64,000 nt of DNA from Pseudomonas sp. 5P_3.1_Bac2 (lineage in GTDB: Bacteria; Pseudomonadota; Gammaproteobacteria; Pseudomonadales; Pseudomonadaceae), in assembly GCF_025465995.1 (NCBI RefSeq), contig NZ_JANLNY010000027.1:85679-149678 (forward strand), written 5' to 3'. The notes beneath the pieces were generated by a model that ran no database searches, was not told the DNA's origin, and worked only from the letters and a program-made list of their open reading frames with translations. A program made the position numbers and the translations under genes. Shown piece after piece: positions 8,543 to 16,770 of this stretch. Position 1 is the first letter of the stretch. Each line of letters opens with the position of its first letter.

Positions 8543-8578
8543 AAAAGGCGCGATCTGTTAGCAGATCGCGCCTTTTTT
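8543..8578 (+). terminator. Terminator after the chemoreceptor gene
   Basis: Long GC stem AGGCGCGATCTG/CAGATCGCGCCT followed by TTTTTT on the plus strand and preceded by an A-run, so it may work for both strands. Confidence 0.85.
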
Positions 8579-8604
8579 ATGTTGATGCCTGGGTTACTGC
8601 GCGC

Positions 8605-9222
8605 CTAGCCCGGGGTCAGACACTCTGGTGCGTCCAACTTAGGGTCATTGATGAAGTTAGCCAGCACCCGCTCGCGCAACTGCGGCTGGGGACTGCCGAG
8701 CAAGGCGTGCAAATCGGCCAAGTCCGTGGCGGGATTCAACCACGCGGCCTGCCCCGCTTCGTCCAGCAACAGCGGTCGGCGCTGGGTCGCCACCGGCAAG
8801 GTCACCAAGGCCACGCTTAAATAGCTCGCCCCTGCCACCGGGTAAGCCTCCCAGATCGCCGCGAAATACAGCGGGCTGGCCTCTGCGGTGAGCCAAAACG
8901 GCCGTTTACGCGCCGTGCCGCGCCACTCATAAAACCCGTTGGCGGCAACTAAGCCACGGCGCTGGCGAAAGGCTTCGCGAAACATCGGCTGCTCAGCCAC
9001 GGTTTCAGCCCGGGCGTGGGCTGGAGTTTTCGTCATATCGGTGAGCCAAGGCGGCGTCAGGCCCCAACGAGCCCGGGCTAACTGGCGCTGGCCATCCACC
9101 TCACGCAGCAGCAACACCTGACTGTGCGGCGCAATGCTCCAGTGCGGCGCCTGATCGGCGGGAAAACCGGGCAGCGCGGCAAAGGCCGGGGTCCAACGGA
9201 ACAGGGCAAAACGTCCACACAT
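8605..9222 (-). CDS. SRAP/YedK-like DNA abasic-site crosslinking protein
   Basis: A 205-residue SOS response-associated peptidase (SRAP, HMCES/YedK) protein. It begins MCGRFALF; Cys2, exposed after Met removal, is the residue that crosslinks covalently to abasic sites in single-stranded DNA. Other family motifs are present: RWGLTPPW, NARAETV-like (HARAETVAEQPMF), the RRGLVAANGFYEW block and a late STDP/ATQRRPLLLD-type segment. The His-containing late motif (usually H-x-RMP) reads VATQRRPLLLD here, so one family hallmark seems altered. It stands alone; no LexA box was confidently seen upstream. Confidence 0.92.
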   Translation of the reverse strand: MCGRFALFRWTPAFAALPGFPADQAPHWSIAPHSQVLLLREVDGQRQLARARWGLTPPWLTDMTKTPAHARAETVAEQPMFREAFRQRRGLVAANGFYEWRGTARKRPFWLTAEASPLYFAAIWEAYPVAGASYLSVALVTLPVATQRRPLLLDEAGQAAWLNPATDLADLHALLGSPQPQLRERVLANFINDPKLDAPECLTPG

Positions 9223-9382
9223 GCTTGGCTCAATGACTCAACTCAAAACAGCGCCTACCTTAGCAGAGCCCGCCGCACAGCTGGGATAAGACGGTGGGCG
9301 GGGAGCATCTGCGCTAAATAAAACTTGTCCTATCGGTGCATGATTAGACCCAGCACACACTGCACGCTGCGCCTGGCCGCCT

Positions 9383-9433
9383 TATAATGCGCGAGGCCTG
9401 TGCCACGGCACAGACGCCAGTTGCGCGTATAAT
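9383..9433 (+). promoter_or_regulatory. Two -10-like TATAAT boxes before the acyltransferase gene
   Basis: TATAAT occurs at 9383-9388 (CTTATAATGCGCG) and again at 9428-9433 (GTATAATCGCC), 45 bp apart. They suggest tandem promoters for the gene starting at 9522. No convincing -35 boxes are visible; function is inferred. Confidence 0.4.
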
Positions 9434-9521
9434 CGCCACTTTATTAGTCACTGCGCGTGACGGCCAGCGGCTCCGGCCCAGCCTGAAAGCACCTGTTTAC
9501 CATCACCCCTAACAAGAGAAC

Positions 9522-10688
9522 ATGATGGGCGAATTCGATTCCATCCGACCTTACGCCGACGCCGAGGTCCCCGCTGTTTTAGCCCGCCTGTTGGCTGACG
9601 ACGCCTTTCTCAAGATCATTACCCAGTTCGGTTTCCCGCGCTTGGCCGGCCCCTTTGGCTGGTTGCTCAAACCTTTGGTCGCATTGCGCCTGCGCGCCAA
9701 GTTTCGCCACGTCCGCTCGGTGGCTGATCTGCAAGAACACATCGAAGGCTATGTAGATAACACCATCGAGCGCGCCACCGATGGCATCACCTACTCCGGG
9801 ATTGAACACCTGCAAGCCGGCAAGGCTTACCTGCTGCTGGCTAACCACCGCGATATCGTCATGGACCCGGCGTTCGTCAACTACGCCGTGTATCACGCAG
9901 GGCTGCCGACGCCGCGTATCGCCATTGGCGATAACCTGCTGCAAAAGCCCTTTGTCAGCGACCTGATGCGCCTGAACAAAAGCTTTATCGTGCACCGCTC
10001 CCTGACCGGGCGCCGGGAAAAGCTGGCGGCCTACCAACTGCTGTCGGCCTATATCAATCACTCGATCCGCAATGACGTCGAATCGATCTGGATCGCTCAG
10101 GCTGAGGGCCGCGCCAAAGACGGTGACGACCGCACCGACTCAGCGATCCTCAAGATGTTTCATATGAGCCGCAAGGATGAGCCCTTCGCCGAGGTGATCA
10201 ACAGCCTGCACCTGATTCCGGTAGCGATCAGCTACGAGTACGATCCCTGTGACCTGGCCAAAGCACGGGAAATGTTTATCCGCGCCAGCACCGGCAGCTA
10301 CAACAAAGTGGCTGGTGAGGACGATAAGAGCATCGCCCTCGGCATCACCGGCTATAAAGGCCGCGTGCACATCCACTTCAGTGAACAAGTCAGCCAGGGC
10401 CTGGAAGACAGCAAACAACTGGCTGCGCAGGTGGACCAGCAGATCCTCAGCGGCTATCGCTTGTTCCCAGTGCATTATCTGGCCTACGCCATGTGGAGCG
10501 AGCGCGATCCGTTGCTGGCCGTCCCGGACGCCGCAGAGCTGTTCGCTGCCGCCGAACTGGCCCAAGCGCAAAGCGAGTGGCAACGGCGCTTGGCGGCTTG
10601 CCCCGCAGAGCAACAACCCTACCTGATCGTGCAGTACGCCACGCCCGTGCGTAATCAATACCGCATCAAAGCCGGCCTGCCGCTATAA
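9522..10688 (+). CDS. PlsC-like 1-acyl-glycerol-3-phosphate acyltransferase
   Basis: A 388-residue acyltransferase-fold protein. The H-x4-D catalytic motif is NHRDIVMD (His109, Asp114), followed by an RLNKSFIVHRS segment typical of the glycerophosphate acyltransferase superfamily. It is longer than PlsC (~240 residues) because of an N-terminal extension and a C-terminal ~100-residue helical tail, and resembles the large uncharacterised Pseudomonas branch of the family. It probably acylates a glycerolipid or similar acceptor at the inner membrane. Two ATGs in a row (9522, 9525) follow AAGAGAA; the second has the better spacing. Confidence 0.85.
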   Translation: MMGEFDSIRPYADAEVPAVLARLLADDAFLKIITQFGFPRLAGPFGWLLKPLVALRLRAKFRHVRSVADLQEHIEGYVDNTIERATDGITYSGIEHLQAGKAYLLLANHRDIVMDPAFVNYAVYHAGLPTPRIAIGDNLLQKPFVSDLMRLNKSFIVHRSLTGRREKLAAYQLLSAYINHSIRNDVESIWIAQAEGRAKDGDDRTDSAILKMFHMSRKDEPFAEVINSLHLIPVAISYEYDPCDLAKAREMFIRASTGSYNKVAGEDDKSIALGITGYKGRVHIHFSEQVSQGLEDSKQLAAQVDQQILSGYRLFPVHYLAYAMWSERDPLLAVPDAAELFAAAELAQAQSEWQRRLAACPAEQQPYLIVQYATPVRNQYRIKAGLPL

Positions 10689-10700
10689 CCCCCGGCACAT

Positions 10701-10722
10701 GGCCGGCAGCCCACTGCCGGCC
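10701..10722. terminator. Hairpin between convergent genes
   Basis: Perfect stem GGCCGGCAG/CTGCCGGCC with a CCCA loop but no T-run, lying between the acyltransferase stop and a convergent gene. It may act as a Rho-independent-like stop or only as an mRNA end structure. Confidence 0.45.
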
Positions 10723-10726
10723 ACCT

Positions 10727-11011
10727 CTACAGCTGAGTGCTGAACCAAGAAACGGCCAGGGCCAAACCCAAGCAAGCGGCGCCGAAGCTGGTAAAGAAGC
10801 GGTTGATCCGCGCAGTCGCGGCATCCATGCCATAACCGCCGGCCTGTTTACCCTTGGCCGCGACCCGCGCCATGGCGCGGCTATACCGGATGCGTGTGGC
10901 CACTAACAACCAAGAGCCGGCCACGGCTAAGAACAATGCCAGTGCGTTAATCCACGCCGCGTAAATGGCATAACGACCACCGATGAGCGCACCCAGCGCT
11001 TGAACGGACAT
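10727..11011 (-). CDS. Small two-segment membrane protein, unknown function
   Basis: A 94-residue protein with two hydrophobic segments (AAWINALALFLAVAGSWLLVAT, and FGAACLGLALAVSWF near the C-terminus) separated by a basic loop with Gly-rich KGKQAGGYG. ATG 11011 has GAGG six bases upstream; the 60 in-frame codons further upstream look non-coding. No family was recognised. It stands alone between terminators. Confidence 0.65.
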   Translation of the reverse strand: MSVQALGALIGGRYAIYAAWINALALFLAVAGSWLLVATRIRYSRAMARVAAKGKQAGGYGMDAATARINRFFTSFGAACLGLALAVSWFSTQL

Positions 11012-11204
11012 AACAACCTCAACCCAATAAAATGACTGTCCAGCCCTGCAAGGCGTACTACAGCAGGTCGGTACGGGCGCCATTTTACGAGGCGTGACAA
11101 GGGCCAAGAACTGCCTTACGACCAAGGGCCGTGGCGATACGTCGCACCCCTTGCACGGCCTGTAACACTGTCTTACCGGCGCGCCTAGCAATCATCCAGA
11201 CAAC

Positions 11205-11234
11205 AAAAAGCCCGACCTAGGCCGGGCTTTTTTT
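11205..11234. terminator. Bidirectional terminator after the yajG-like gene
   Basis: AAAAAGCCCG...CGGGCTTTTTTT: stem AAAGCCCGRCC / GGCCGGGCTTT around CTA, with A-runs and T-runs on both sides. Confidence 0.85.
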
Positions 11235-11245
11235 GCGCTGGGCAG

Positions 11246-11830
11246 TTACTGCGCGAGCAGTTGCGCCACCGCCGGATCTTTAAACGCGCGGGTCAGCGCA
11301 TCGCTGAGCACATCGCTGACCAACTTGGTGTTGGTGTCCTGATTCGGCGCCATACCAAAACGCTGACTCAGCGAGGCGCCGTAGTTGCCGCTGTAACGAC
11401 GGCCGCTGTTTTGCACGTCAATGCGCAGGCTGGCGGTCATGTCGGCCTCAGTGACATACAGGTCATCTTTAGGCGACTGGTACTTCAGCTGCGACAGGGT
11501 CAGGGTCAGTTGCGGCGCGTTATACGCATTGGCGCTTGGGGTGAAGCCCAGCAGACGCAACGCGGTTTCAGCCTGCGCTTGCAGCTTAGGCAGAACATTG
11601 TTGGCGGCAACGCTGATCGAACTGGTTTCCGGGTACAGACCACCGCGTGTGCCCAGCACTGGCGAGGTACGCCCGTCGACTACTTTTACAGCCACAGGCT
11701 GACCGTGACCGACTGGCGCCAGTTGGCTGGTCAATTTTGGCTCTGGGCTAAGCTGCTGAGGACTGTGAGCACAACCCACCAAAGTGAGGCTGGCAACAGC
11801 CAAGGCGGTAAATAAAAGACGATGCAGCAT
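11246..11830 (-). CDS. YajG family lipoprotein
   Basis: A 194-residue outer-membrane-type lipoprotein. The signal is MLHRLLFTALAVASLTLVGCAHS with lipobox LVGC. The mature part (VKVVDGRTSP...LGTRGG, ISVAANNVLPKLQAQAETALRLLGF, LTLTLSQLKYQ) fits the YajG/DUF family of uncharacterised periplasmic lipoproteins. ATG 11830 is preferred because GGAG lies eight bases upstream; an ATG at 11836 is only three bases from it. It is followed by a strong terminator. Confidence 0.85.
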   Translation of the reverse strand: MLHRLLFTALAVASLTLVGCAHSPQQLSPEPKLTSQLAPVGHGQPVAVKVVDGRTSPVLGTRGGLYPETSSISVAANNVLPKLQAQAETALRLLGFTPSANAYNAPQLTLTLSQLKYQSPKDDLYVTEADMTASLRIDVQNSGRRYSGNYGASLSQRFGMAPNQDTNTKLVSDVLSDALTRAFKDPAVAQLLAQ

Positions 11831-12640
11831 GCTCATTTCTCCATACATACACGGGGTGGGGCAGAATTGTGGCGCAGTATACCCAGCCGACCTCTTGCCT
11901 GACAGCGCTGCTTGCTAGGACGCCCGAAGCGCCTCGGGGTTCCACCGCCGCGCATGCCCACGCAGGCGTAAGACTTTAGTCGCCCAAGCCTCAAGCCGGT
12001 ACTGGCAGGCCATTGGCCAGTCCCGCAAAGACCTTAGCGCGCCATCACAAGCCCTCCTATTCGCCGCCAGAGCAACGCTGACGGGGCCTCGACGAAATTG
12101 ACCGAAGCCTCTAGAACCGGCTTTAGGGCGCTCAAACACAGCACAAACAGGCGCTAATCCCGCTCTTTTCGCCGGGCTCAGCAGGTGCACAACTAGACAA
12201 GAAAACTCAGTACAGGCGATCAATTTTCTAGCTTTGCCCTTATAATCGCGCCCGAATTATAAGGGCACCTCCTGGTTAGGGTCTTGTCGTAGTACTGATG
12301 CACCTTCATCAACTACCCCCCCAGAGAGTCACCCATTTCGCGCTGCCAGCGTTGGCCGCCACTGCCTTTGTTCTGCCTTGGTGTTCTGCATCAAAGCGTG
12401 CGCACAGTTAGTAGTGAGCCTTGGATAGCCGCGACTTGAGCTTCACGACTCCAAAAGAGCGTGAAAAAAACGGTTGGAAAAACTTCACAAGAGTGTGGCG
12501 AAAATGAACGATCTCACGGTTGGCATCTGCCCCCAGAAGCCTGTTTCTTGCAACCCTGAGTCTCTCGGCGCCTGCTGATTGGCAGTGTTTACACAGGCTA
12601 GTTAAGGTCCTTTTGAGTACTGGTTTGCGGAGAAGCGGCA
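11831..12640. other. Long intergenic region upstream of mqo
   Basis: About 810 bp with no gene I can support. The minus-strand open frame at 11915-12223 has no family features. The region holds the palindromic TATAAT element at 12237-12267, after which about 370 bp remain before the mqo ATG. This is a long leader for a Pseudomonas metabolic gene. Confidence 0.5.
12237..12267. promoter_or_regulatory. Palindromic promoter/operator upstream of mqo
   Basis: Perfect 11-bp inverted repeat GCCCTTATAAT / ATTATAAGGGC with a nine-base GC-rich centre. Each arm contains a TATAAT hexamer, so it can be read as back-to-back -10 boxes or as a dimeric operator. Function is inferred. Confidence 0.45.
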
Positions 12641-14131
12641 ATGGCGCAAAACGATTACGAAACAGTGGATGTGGTGCTGGTTGGTGCCGGCATTATGAGT
12701 GCAACTTTGGCCGCTCTGCTCAAAGAGCTCGATCCAGCTATCAAGCTGGAAGTGCTCGAGATGATGGCCTCCGGTGCACTGGAAAGCTCTAACCCGTGGA
12801 ACAACGCGGGCACCGGCCATGCCGGTCTGTGTGAGCTGAACTACACGCCGGAATCGGCTGACGGCTCTATCGATATCAAAAAAGCCGTACACATCAACAC
12901 TCAGTTCGAAGAGTCCAAACAGTTCTGGGCCTACTTAGTTGAGAAAGGCCGTTTCGGCTCGCCGAAAAGCTTTATCAACCCAGTGCCACACCTGAGCTTT
13001 GTCCGCGGACAAAAAGGTATCAGCTACCTGAAAAAGCGCTTTGACGCGCTGACTCCGCACCACGCCTTCGCCTCGATGGAATACATCGAGGACCGCGCCA
13101 CCATGCAGCAGTGGATGCCACTGATGATGCCAGGCCGCGATCCTAACGAGCCGATCGCCGCCACCCGCGTGCTGGGCGGCACCGACGTCAACTTCGGCGC
13201 CCTCACGCAAAACCTGCTGCAACACCTTGGCCAGCAAGAAAACGCCAAAGTCAGCTGCAGCCAGAAAGTCGTTGGCCTGGAGCGTAACGGCCAGGGTTGG
13301 CGCGTTACGGTTAAAGATCAGCAAAACGGCAATAGCCGTCAGTTGCAAGCCAAGTTCGTCTTCTTAGGCGCCGGCGGCGCGGCCCTGCCGCTGCTGCAAC
13401 TGTCCGGCATCCCGGAAGGCAAAGGCTTCGGCGGTTTCCCAGTAAGCGGCCAGTGGCTGCGCTGCGATAACCCAGAAGTGGTGAAACAGCACCAAGCCAA
13501 GGTTTACAGCCTGGCCGCCGTGGGCTCGCCGCCTATGTCGGTGCCGCACTTGGATACCCGCGTAGTAGACGGCAACAAGTCGCTGCTGTTCGGCCCTTAC
13601 GCCGGCTTCACCACCAAGTTCCTCAAGCGTGGCTCGTTCCTTGATCTGCCGTTGTCGATTCGTTTCAACAACATCGCGCCGATGCTGGCGGTGGCTCGCG
13701 ACAACTTCGACCTGACCCGTTACCTGGTCAAAGAAGTGCTGCAGTCCCAGGACCAGCGCCTGGAAAGCCTGCGGGCCTTCTACCCAGAAGCCAAAGCCAG
13801 CGACTGGCGCCTGGAAATTGCCGGGCAGCGCGTGCAGATCATCAAGAAAGACGCGAAGAAAGGCGGCGTGCTGCAGTTCGGTACTGAGTTGGTGGCTGCG
13901 GCTGACGGCTCCATGGCGGCCCTGCTGGGCGCGTCCCCAGGCGCTTCGGTAACCGTGTCGATCATGCTCGACCTGATCCGCCGCTGCTTCGCCGAACAGC
14001 TGAAAACTGAACAGTGGAGCACCAAACTCAAGGAAATCTTCCCGGCCCTAGGCCCGGTGCTGGCGCAAGACGCCGAGCGCTACAAGGAAGTACAAGCGCG
14101 TAGCCACGCGATCCTTGAGATTACGCACTAA
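12641..14131 (+). CDS. mqo: Malate:quinone oxidoreductase
   Basis: A 496-residue FAD-dependent peripheral membrane enzyme that oxidises malate to oxaloacetate and passes electrons to quinone, feeding the TCA cycle. The N-terminal dinucleotide motif is VDVVLVGAGIMSATLAALL (Gly15-x-Gly17), followed by the family block ESSNPWNNAGTGHAGLCELNYTP. Later motifs GGTDVNFGALTQNL and FLGAGGAALPLLQLSGIPEGKGFGGFPVSG are diagnostic. GGAGAAG precedes the ATG. A long leader and a palindromic -10 region lie upstream; a strong terminator follows. Confidence 0.97.
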   Translation: MAQNDYETVDVVLVGAGIMSATLAALLKELDPAIKLEVLEMMASGALESSNPWNNAGTGHAGLCELNYTPESADGSIDIKKAVHINTQFEESKQFWAYLVEKGRFGSPKSFINPVPHLSFVRGQKGISYLKKRFDALTPHHAFASMEYIEDRATMQQWMPLMMPGRDPNEPIAATRVLGGTDVNFGALTQNLLQHLGQQENAKVSCSQKVVGLERNGQGWRVTVKDQQNGNSRQLQAKFVFLGAGGAALPLLQLSGIPEGKGFGGFPVSGQWLRCDNPEVVKQHQAKVYSLAAVGSPPMSVPHLDTRVVDGNKSLLFGPYAGFTTKFLKRGSFLDLPLSIRFNNIAPMLAVARDNFDLTRYLVKEVLQSQDQRLESLRAFYPEAKASDWRLEIAGQRVQIIKKDAKKGGVLQFGTELVAAADGSMAALLGASPGASVTVSIMLDLIRRCFAEQLKTEQWSTKLKEIFPALGPVLAQDAERYKEVQARSHAILEITH

Positions 14132-14153
14132 GCCTTAGTGCAATTGGCTGAAT

Positions 14154-14182
14154 AAAAAACCGCCCCATGGGGCGGTTTTTTT
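14154..14182. terminator. Terminator after mqo
   Basis: AAAAAACCGCCCC ATGG GGCGGTTTTTTT: symmetrical stem with runs on both strands, between the convergent mqo and DUF4124 genes. Confidence 0.9.
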
Positions 14183-14204
14183 ATGTCGTCCGCGGCTTAA
14201 CCGC

Positions 14205-14627
14205 TCAGCTGCACTGCTCACTGATGCGCTGCTTGAGATCCGCGCGCGCAGCGTCGACCTGTTGATCACTGTAATAGCTGCGCTGGCCGTCGGCTTGTTC
14301 CTTGTAGAAACTCACCCCCTCGGGCAGATTAGCCAAGCGCCGGCGCAACTCCTGACACGCCTGCTGCTGTTTGGCTTGCTGGGCTTGCAGCTCAGCATTG
14401 GCCTGCGCCTGCTCCTGCCGCCGCGCATCGTACAAGCGCTGAGTGCGGGCCTCACGCTCGATGGTCAGCTCATCACGCTCGACTACTTGCGGCTTAACCT
14501 CAACCTTTTGCGCACCGGCACTGGGACGCTGCTCGAAATGCACTTGGCCACTGCTGTCGACCCAGCGATAAATTTCGCCAAAGGCCAAGCTGGGCAGCAA
14601 CAACAACCACACGCCTTGCTTTACCAC
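14205..14627 (-). CDS. DUF4124 domain protein, exported
   Basis: A 140-residue periplasmic protein. A short signal sequence (VWLLLLPSLAFG) is followed at once by the DUF4124 signature EIYRWVDSSGQVHFEQRPSAGAQKVEV. The rest is a Gln/Ala/Arg-rich coiled-coil (QAQANAELQAQQAKQQQACQEL) ending with a DGQRSYYSDQQVDAARADL segment. The start is GTG 14627, supported by AGGAGG immediately upstream. Function of the family is unknown. It lies 38 bp downstream of a lipoprotein gene on the same strand and is probably co-transcribed with it. Confidence 0.85.
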   Translation of the reverse strand: MVKQGVWLLLLPSLAFGEIYRWVDSSGQVHFEQRPSAGAQKVEVKPQVVERDELTIEREARTQRLYDARRQEQAQANAELQAQQAKQQQACQELRRRLANLPEGVSFYKEQADGQRSYYSDQQVDAARADLKQRISEQCS

Positions 14628-14665
14628 AGCACCTCCTTAGCTCACCGCTCCGCGGCGCGATGGGA

Positions 14666-15034
14666 TTAAGGCTTAGCCGGCATGACCTTGACCGCCGCCC
14701 CGGCATGGCCGAGCTGGCTCAAGGTATCGATACGCGCACGGGCGCGGTAGGCGTACTCACTGGCCGGATACTGGCTGAGGATAAATTGGTAGGTTTGGAT
14801 CGCATCGACATACAGCGCCTGACGCTCCAAACATTGGCCGCGCAGCATGGAGATTTCCGGTTGCACATAACGCCGCGTGCGACTGCTGCGCTCAGCCTTG
14901 GACAACGCCAAGATCGCTGCTGCGCAATCATCGCGGTCGTAGGCCTTATAGGCGTCATTTAAATTGCTATCCAACGAGTAGCGGCTGCAGCCCACCAGCC
15001 CCACCACCAACACTGCCATCAACACGATACGCAT
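14666..15034 (-). CDS. Small TPR-like lipoprotein
   Basis: A 122-residue lipoprotein: signal MRIVLMAVLVVGLVGC with lipobox LVGC, then a helical repeat array (AYKAYDRDDCAAAILALSKAE; LERQALYVDAIQTYQFILSQYPASEYAYRARARI) that looks like two to three tetratricopeptide units of the Sel1/BamD-like kind. ATG 15034 has GGAGAGG upstream; the 28 in-frame codons before it are not used. It is probably the first gene of a two-gene unit with the DUF4124 protein. Partner and role unknown. Confidence 0.8.
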   Translation of the reverse strand: MRIVLMAVLVVGLVGCSRYSLDSNLNDAYKAYDRDDCAAAILALSKAERSSRTRRYVQPEISMLRGQCLERQALYVDAIQTYQFILSQYPASEYAYRARARIDTLSQLGHAGAAVKVMPAKP

Positions 15035-15244
15035 AAGCCTCTCCTCCACTGTGCAGTGTATCGACTCGAGGCGGAAATTCTGCAGGGCTCGTCGCGCTTT
15101 ATCCGCTTGCGCTGGCAATTAACCAGCGTCGCCACCCTCATCGACGCAAATCCGCCCACTATTAAGACAGGTAGTGCAGAGGAACAATGACTACAGCAGC
15201 GCAGCATAGTAGCCTCATGCTCAGTTGAACTCAGGAGCCTGTGC

Positions 15245-16696
15245 ATGTCAGTTCGTCGCACCAAAATCGTCGCCACCCTTGGCCCGGCCAGTAACTCGCC
15301 GGAAGTTCTCGAACAACTGATTCTGGCGGGCCTCGATGTCGCCCGTCTGAACTTCTCCCACGGCACCCCGGATGAGCACAAAGCTCGCGCCCAACTGGTG
15401 CGTGATCTGGCCGCCAAGCATGGCCGCCACGTGGCCCTGCTGGGTGATCTGCAAGGCCCCAAAATTCGCATCGCCAAGTTCGCCAACAAGCGCATCGAGC
15501 TGAAAGTCGGCGATAAATTCACCTTCTCGATCAGCCACCCGCTGACCGAAGGCAATCAGCAAATCGTTGGCATCGACTACCCGGATCTGGTCAAAGATTG
15601 CGGCGTCGGTGACGAATTGCTGCTGGACGACGGCCGCGTGGTGATGCGTGTGGAAACCGCCACCGCGACCGAGCTGCACTGCGTGGTGCTGATCGGCGGC
15701 CCACTGTCCGATCACAAAGGCATCAACCGCCGTGGTGGTGGCCTGACGGCGCCGGCGCTGACCGAGAAAGACAAAGCCGACATCAAGCTGGCAGCGGAAA
15801 TGGACCTCGACTACCTGGCCGTGTCCTTCCCCCGTGATGCAGCGGATATGCACTACGCCCGTCAACTGCGCGACGAGGCCGGCGGCAGCGCCTGGCTGGT
15901 GGCGAAGATCGAACGCGCTGAAGCAGTGGCCGACGACGAAGCGCTGGATGGCTTGATCCAAGCCAGTGACGCGGTAATGGTGGCCCGTGGCGACCTCGGT
16001 GTAGAAATCGGCGACGCCGAGCTGGTCGGCATCCAGAAGAAAATCATCCTGCACGCCCGTCGCCATAACAAAGCGGTGATCGTCGCGACGCAGATGATGG
16101 AGTCGATGATCCAGAACCCGATGCCGACCCGCGCCGAAGTGTCTGACGTAGCCAACGCCGTGCTCGACTACACCGATGCGGTGATGCTCTCGGCAGAAAG
16201 CGCCGCCGGCGCCTATCCACTGGAAGCGGTACAGGCCATGGCGCGGATTTGCCTGGGCGCGGAGAAACACCCGACCAGCAAGAAATCCAGCCACCGCCTG
16301 AGCACCGAGTTCGATCGTTGCGACGAAAGCATCGCCCTCGCGGCCATGTACACGGCTAACCACTTCCCCGGGGTTAAGGCGATCATTGCCCTCACCGAAA
16401 GTGGCTACACGCCGCTGATCATGTCGCGTATCCGCTCCTCGGTGCCGATCTTCGCCTTCTCTCCGCACCGTGCAACCCAAGCCCGTGCTGCGATGTTCCG
16501 TGGCGTGTACACCGTGCCGTTTGATCCGGCTGCGCTACAACCGAGCGCGGTCAGCCAGGCGGCCGTGGATGAGCTGCTCAAGCGTGGCGTGGTGCAGGCG
16601 GGCGACTGGGTCATCCTGACCAAGGGCGACAGCTACCACACCATCGGCGGCACCAACACCATGAAGCTGCTGCACGTCGGCGAAGCGCTGGTTTAA
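15245..16696 (+). CDS. pykA: Pyruvate kinase
   Basis: A 483-residue class II pyruvate kinase converting phosphoenolpyruvate and ADP to pyruvate and ATP. Family blocks in order: RRTKIVATLGPASNSPEVLEQLILAGLDVARLNFSHG, LLGDLQGPKIRIAKF, the B domain, the active-site region WLVAKIERAEAV...VMVARGDLGVEIG, ATQMMESMIQNPMPTRAEVSDVANAVLDYTDAVMLSAESAAGAYP, and a C-terminal allosteric domain. The neighbourhood (enoyl-CoA hydratase, ferredoxin reductase, diguanylate cyclase, fumarase) matches that of pykA in P. aeruginosa as I recall it. A terminator follows. Confidence 0.97.
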   Translation: MSVRRTKIVATLGPASNSPEVLEQLILAGLDVARLNFSHGTPDEHKARAQLVRDLAAKHGRHVALLGDLQGPKIRIAKFANKRIELKVGDKFTFSISHPLTEGNQQIVGIDYPDLVKDCGVGDELLLDDGRVVMRVETATATELHCVVLIGGPLSDHKGINRRGGGLTAPALTEKDKADIKLAAEMDLDYLAVSFPRDAADMHYARQLRDEAGGSAWLVAKIERAEAVADDEALDGLIQASDAVMVARGDLGVEIGDAELVGIQKKIILHARRHNKAVIVATQMMESMIQNPMPTRAEVSDVANAVLDYTDAVMLSAESAAGAYPLEAVQAMARICLGAEKHPTSKKSSHRLSTEFDRCDESIALAAMYTANHFPGVKAIIALTESGYTPLIMSRIRSSVPIFAFSPHRATQARAAMFRGVYTVPFDPAALQPSAVSQAAVDELLKRGVVQAGDWVILTKGDSYHTIGGTNTMKLLHVGEALV

Positions 16697-16715
16697 CCCG
16701 CACGAAGCCCCAACC

Positions 16716-16741
16716 AAAGGCCGCTCAAATGAGCGGCCTTT
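16716..16741. terminator. Bidirectional terminator after pykA
   Basis: AAAGGCCGCTC AAAT GAGCGGCCTTT, perfect 11-bp stem between convergent genes. Confidence 0.8.
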
Positions 16742-16770
16742 GCCGTTATTGGTGCCAGCAAAACGGTGGA

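Noticed and set aside
11915..12223. Minus-strand frame of 102 codons upstream of mqo
   Set aside because: No ribosome site, no family features, Arg-rich composition of a chance frame.
15248..16480. 410-codon open frame antisense to pykA
   Set aside because: His/Gly/Val-rich shadow typical of antisense frames; no motif.
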